Assembly (NCBI RefSeq): GCF_003732545.1
Contig: NZ_AYKF01000079.1
Location: 1 to 38,090 of the forward strand
Reading direction: 5' to 3'
Length of the DNA: 38,090 bases
Source of the DNA: Salinisphaera orenii subsp. halophila YIM 95161
GTDB taxonomy: Bacteria; Pseudomonadota; Gammaproteobacteria; Nevskiales; Salinisphaeraceae
Below, piece by piece: positions 38,020 through 38,090 of the stretch. The position numbers and the translations under genes are program-made. Within the stretch, counting starts at the first letter, position 1. Each line of letters starts with the position of its first letter. Under the pieces are notes generated by a model. That model saw only the letters and a program-made list of their open reading frames with translations, was not told the origin of the DNA and did no database searches.

Positions 38020-38090
38020 TAATGCCGTTCACTTAAGCATTGCAGGTCAGGCGGAGCTTGCCGAGAATCCGGCTTTCACGTGTGGAAGCC
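38020..38090. mobile_element. Possible end of an IS4-family insertion sequence, cut by the window edge
   Basis: TAATGCCGTTCACTTAAG at 38020-38037 closely resembles the terminal inverted repeat typical of IS4-group elements (TAATGCC...TTAAG). It lies about 40 bases after the coiled-coil gene. The following bases to 38090 hold no gene. The transposase and the other end would lie beyond the window. The preceding segment 37991-38008 (CTGCCTGTTGAAAAACCC) may belong to the flank or target. Confidence 0.4.

Overview
This window comes from a very GC-rich bacterium, most likely a gammaproteobacterium. The evidence is an E. coli-type MntR, an E. coli-like endonuclease V, a WaaF-type heptosyltransferase and dense four-base (ATGA) operon overlaps. 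A Salinisphaera/Nevskiales-like host would fit, but that is only an impression. No rRNA, intact tRNA, CRISPR array, phage or plasmid genes were seen. Nearly every long frame lying antisense to a gene is a high-GC shadow.

Layout. 1-3281: a short-chain reductase with a damaged or cut-off 5' end, then pyrF and hemE. 3400-7247: a tight six-gene plus-strand operon holding a lysophospholipid-type acyltransferase, an SDR, a 63-residue membrane protein, a YiiD-type thioesterase, a CtaG-like protein and a SCO lipoprotein. 7247-7817: non-coding, with a roughly 190-bp segment bounded by inverted repeats. 12412-7818 (minus): an amine-oxidase-like flavoprotein, DUF1365, cyclopropane fatty-acid synthase and GPH/MFS transporter operon for membrane lipid modification. 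12642-13613: mdh. 13741-17659: an envelope-glycan block with an FkbM methyltransferase, a GT4 glycosyltransferase and two tandem GT8-like glycosyltransferases. 17858-24216: glpK, a DUF547 protein, an ECF sigma/anti-sigma pair, an ArsS radical-SAM enzyme and hemB. 24221-35238: a second, larger envelope-glycan block with four more GT4 enzymes, a polysaccharide pyruvyl transferase, a sialyltransferase-like protein, a lipopolysaccharide-kinase-like protein, a methyltransferase, a polytopic membrane protein and heptosyltransferase waaF. 35235-37978: aroE, mntR, nfi and a secreted coiled-coil protein. 38020 to the end: what looks like one end of an IS4-family insertion sequence.

The main theme is outer-surface glycan assembly, probably lipopolysaccharide core. 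WaaF would add heptose, the kinase-like protein would add phosphate, and a set of related GT4 enzymes would build the outer core. The pyruvyl transferase and sialyltransferase-like protein would add acidic groups. Four of the five GT4 enzymes (14657, 24221, 30310 and 31560) form one paralogous subfamily with a shared aromatic/Trp motif, a shared RRML-LRW motif and an unusual C-terminal VYDP block. This subfamily and its pathway are the best candidates here for an undescribed system. These roles are inferred from family resemblance and context.
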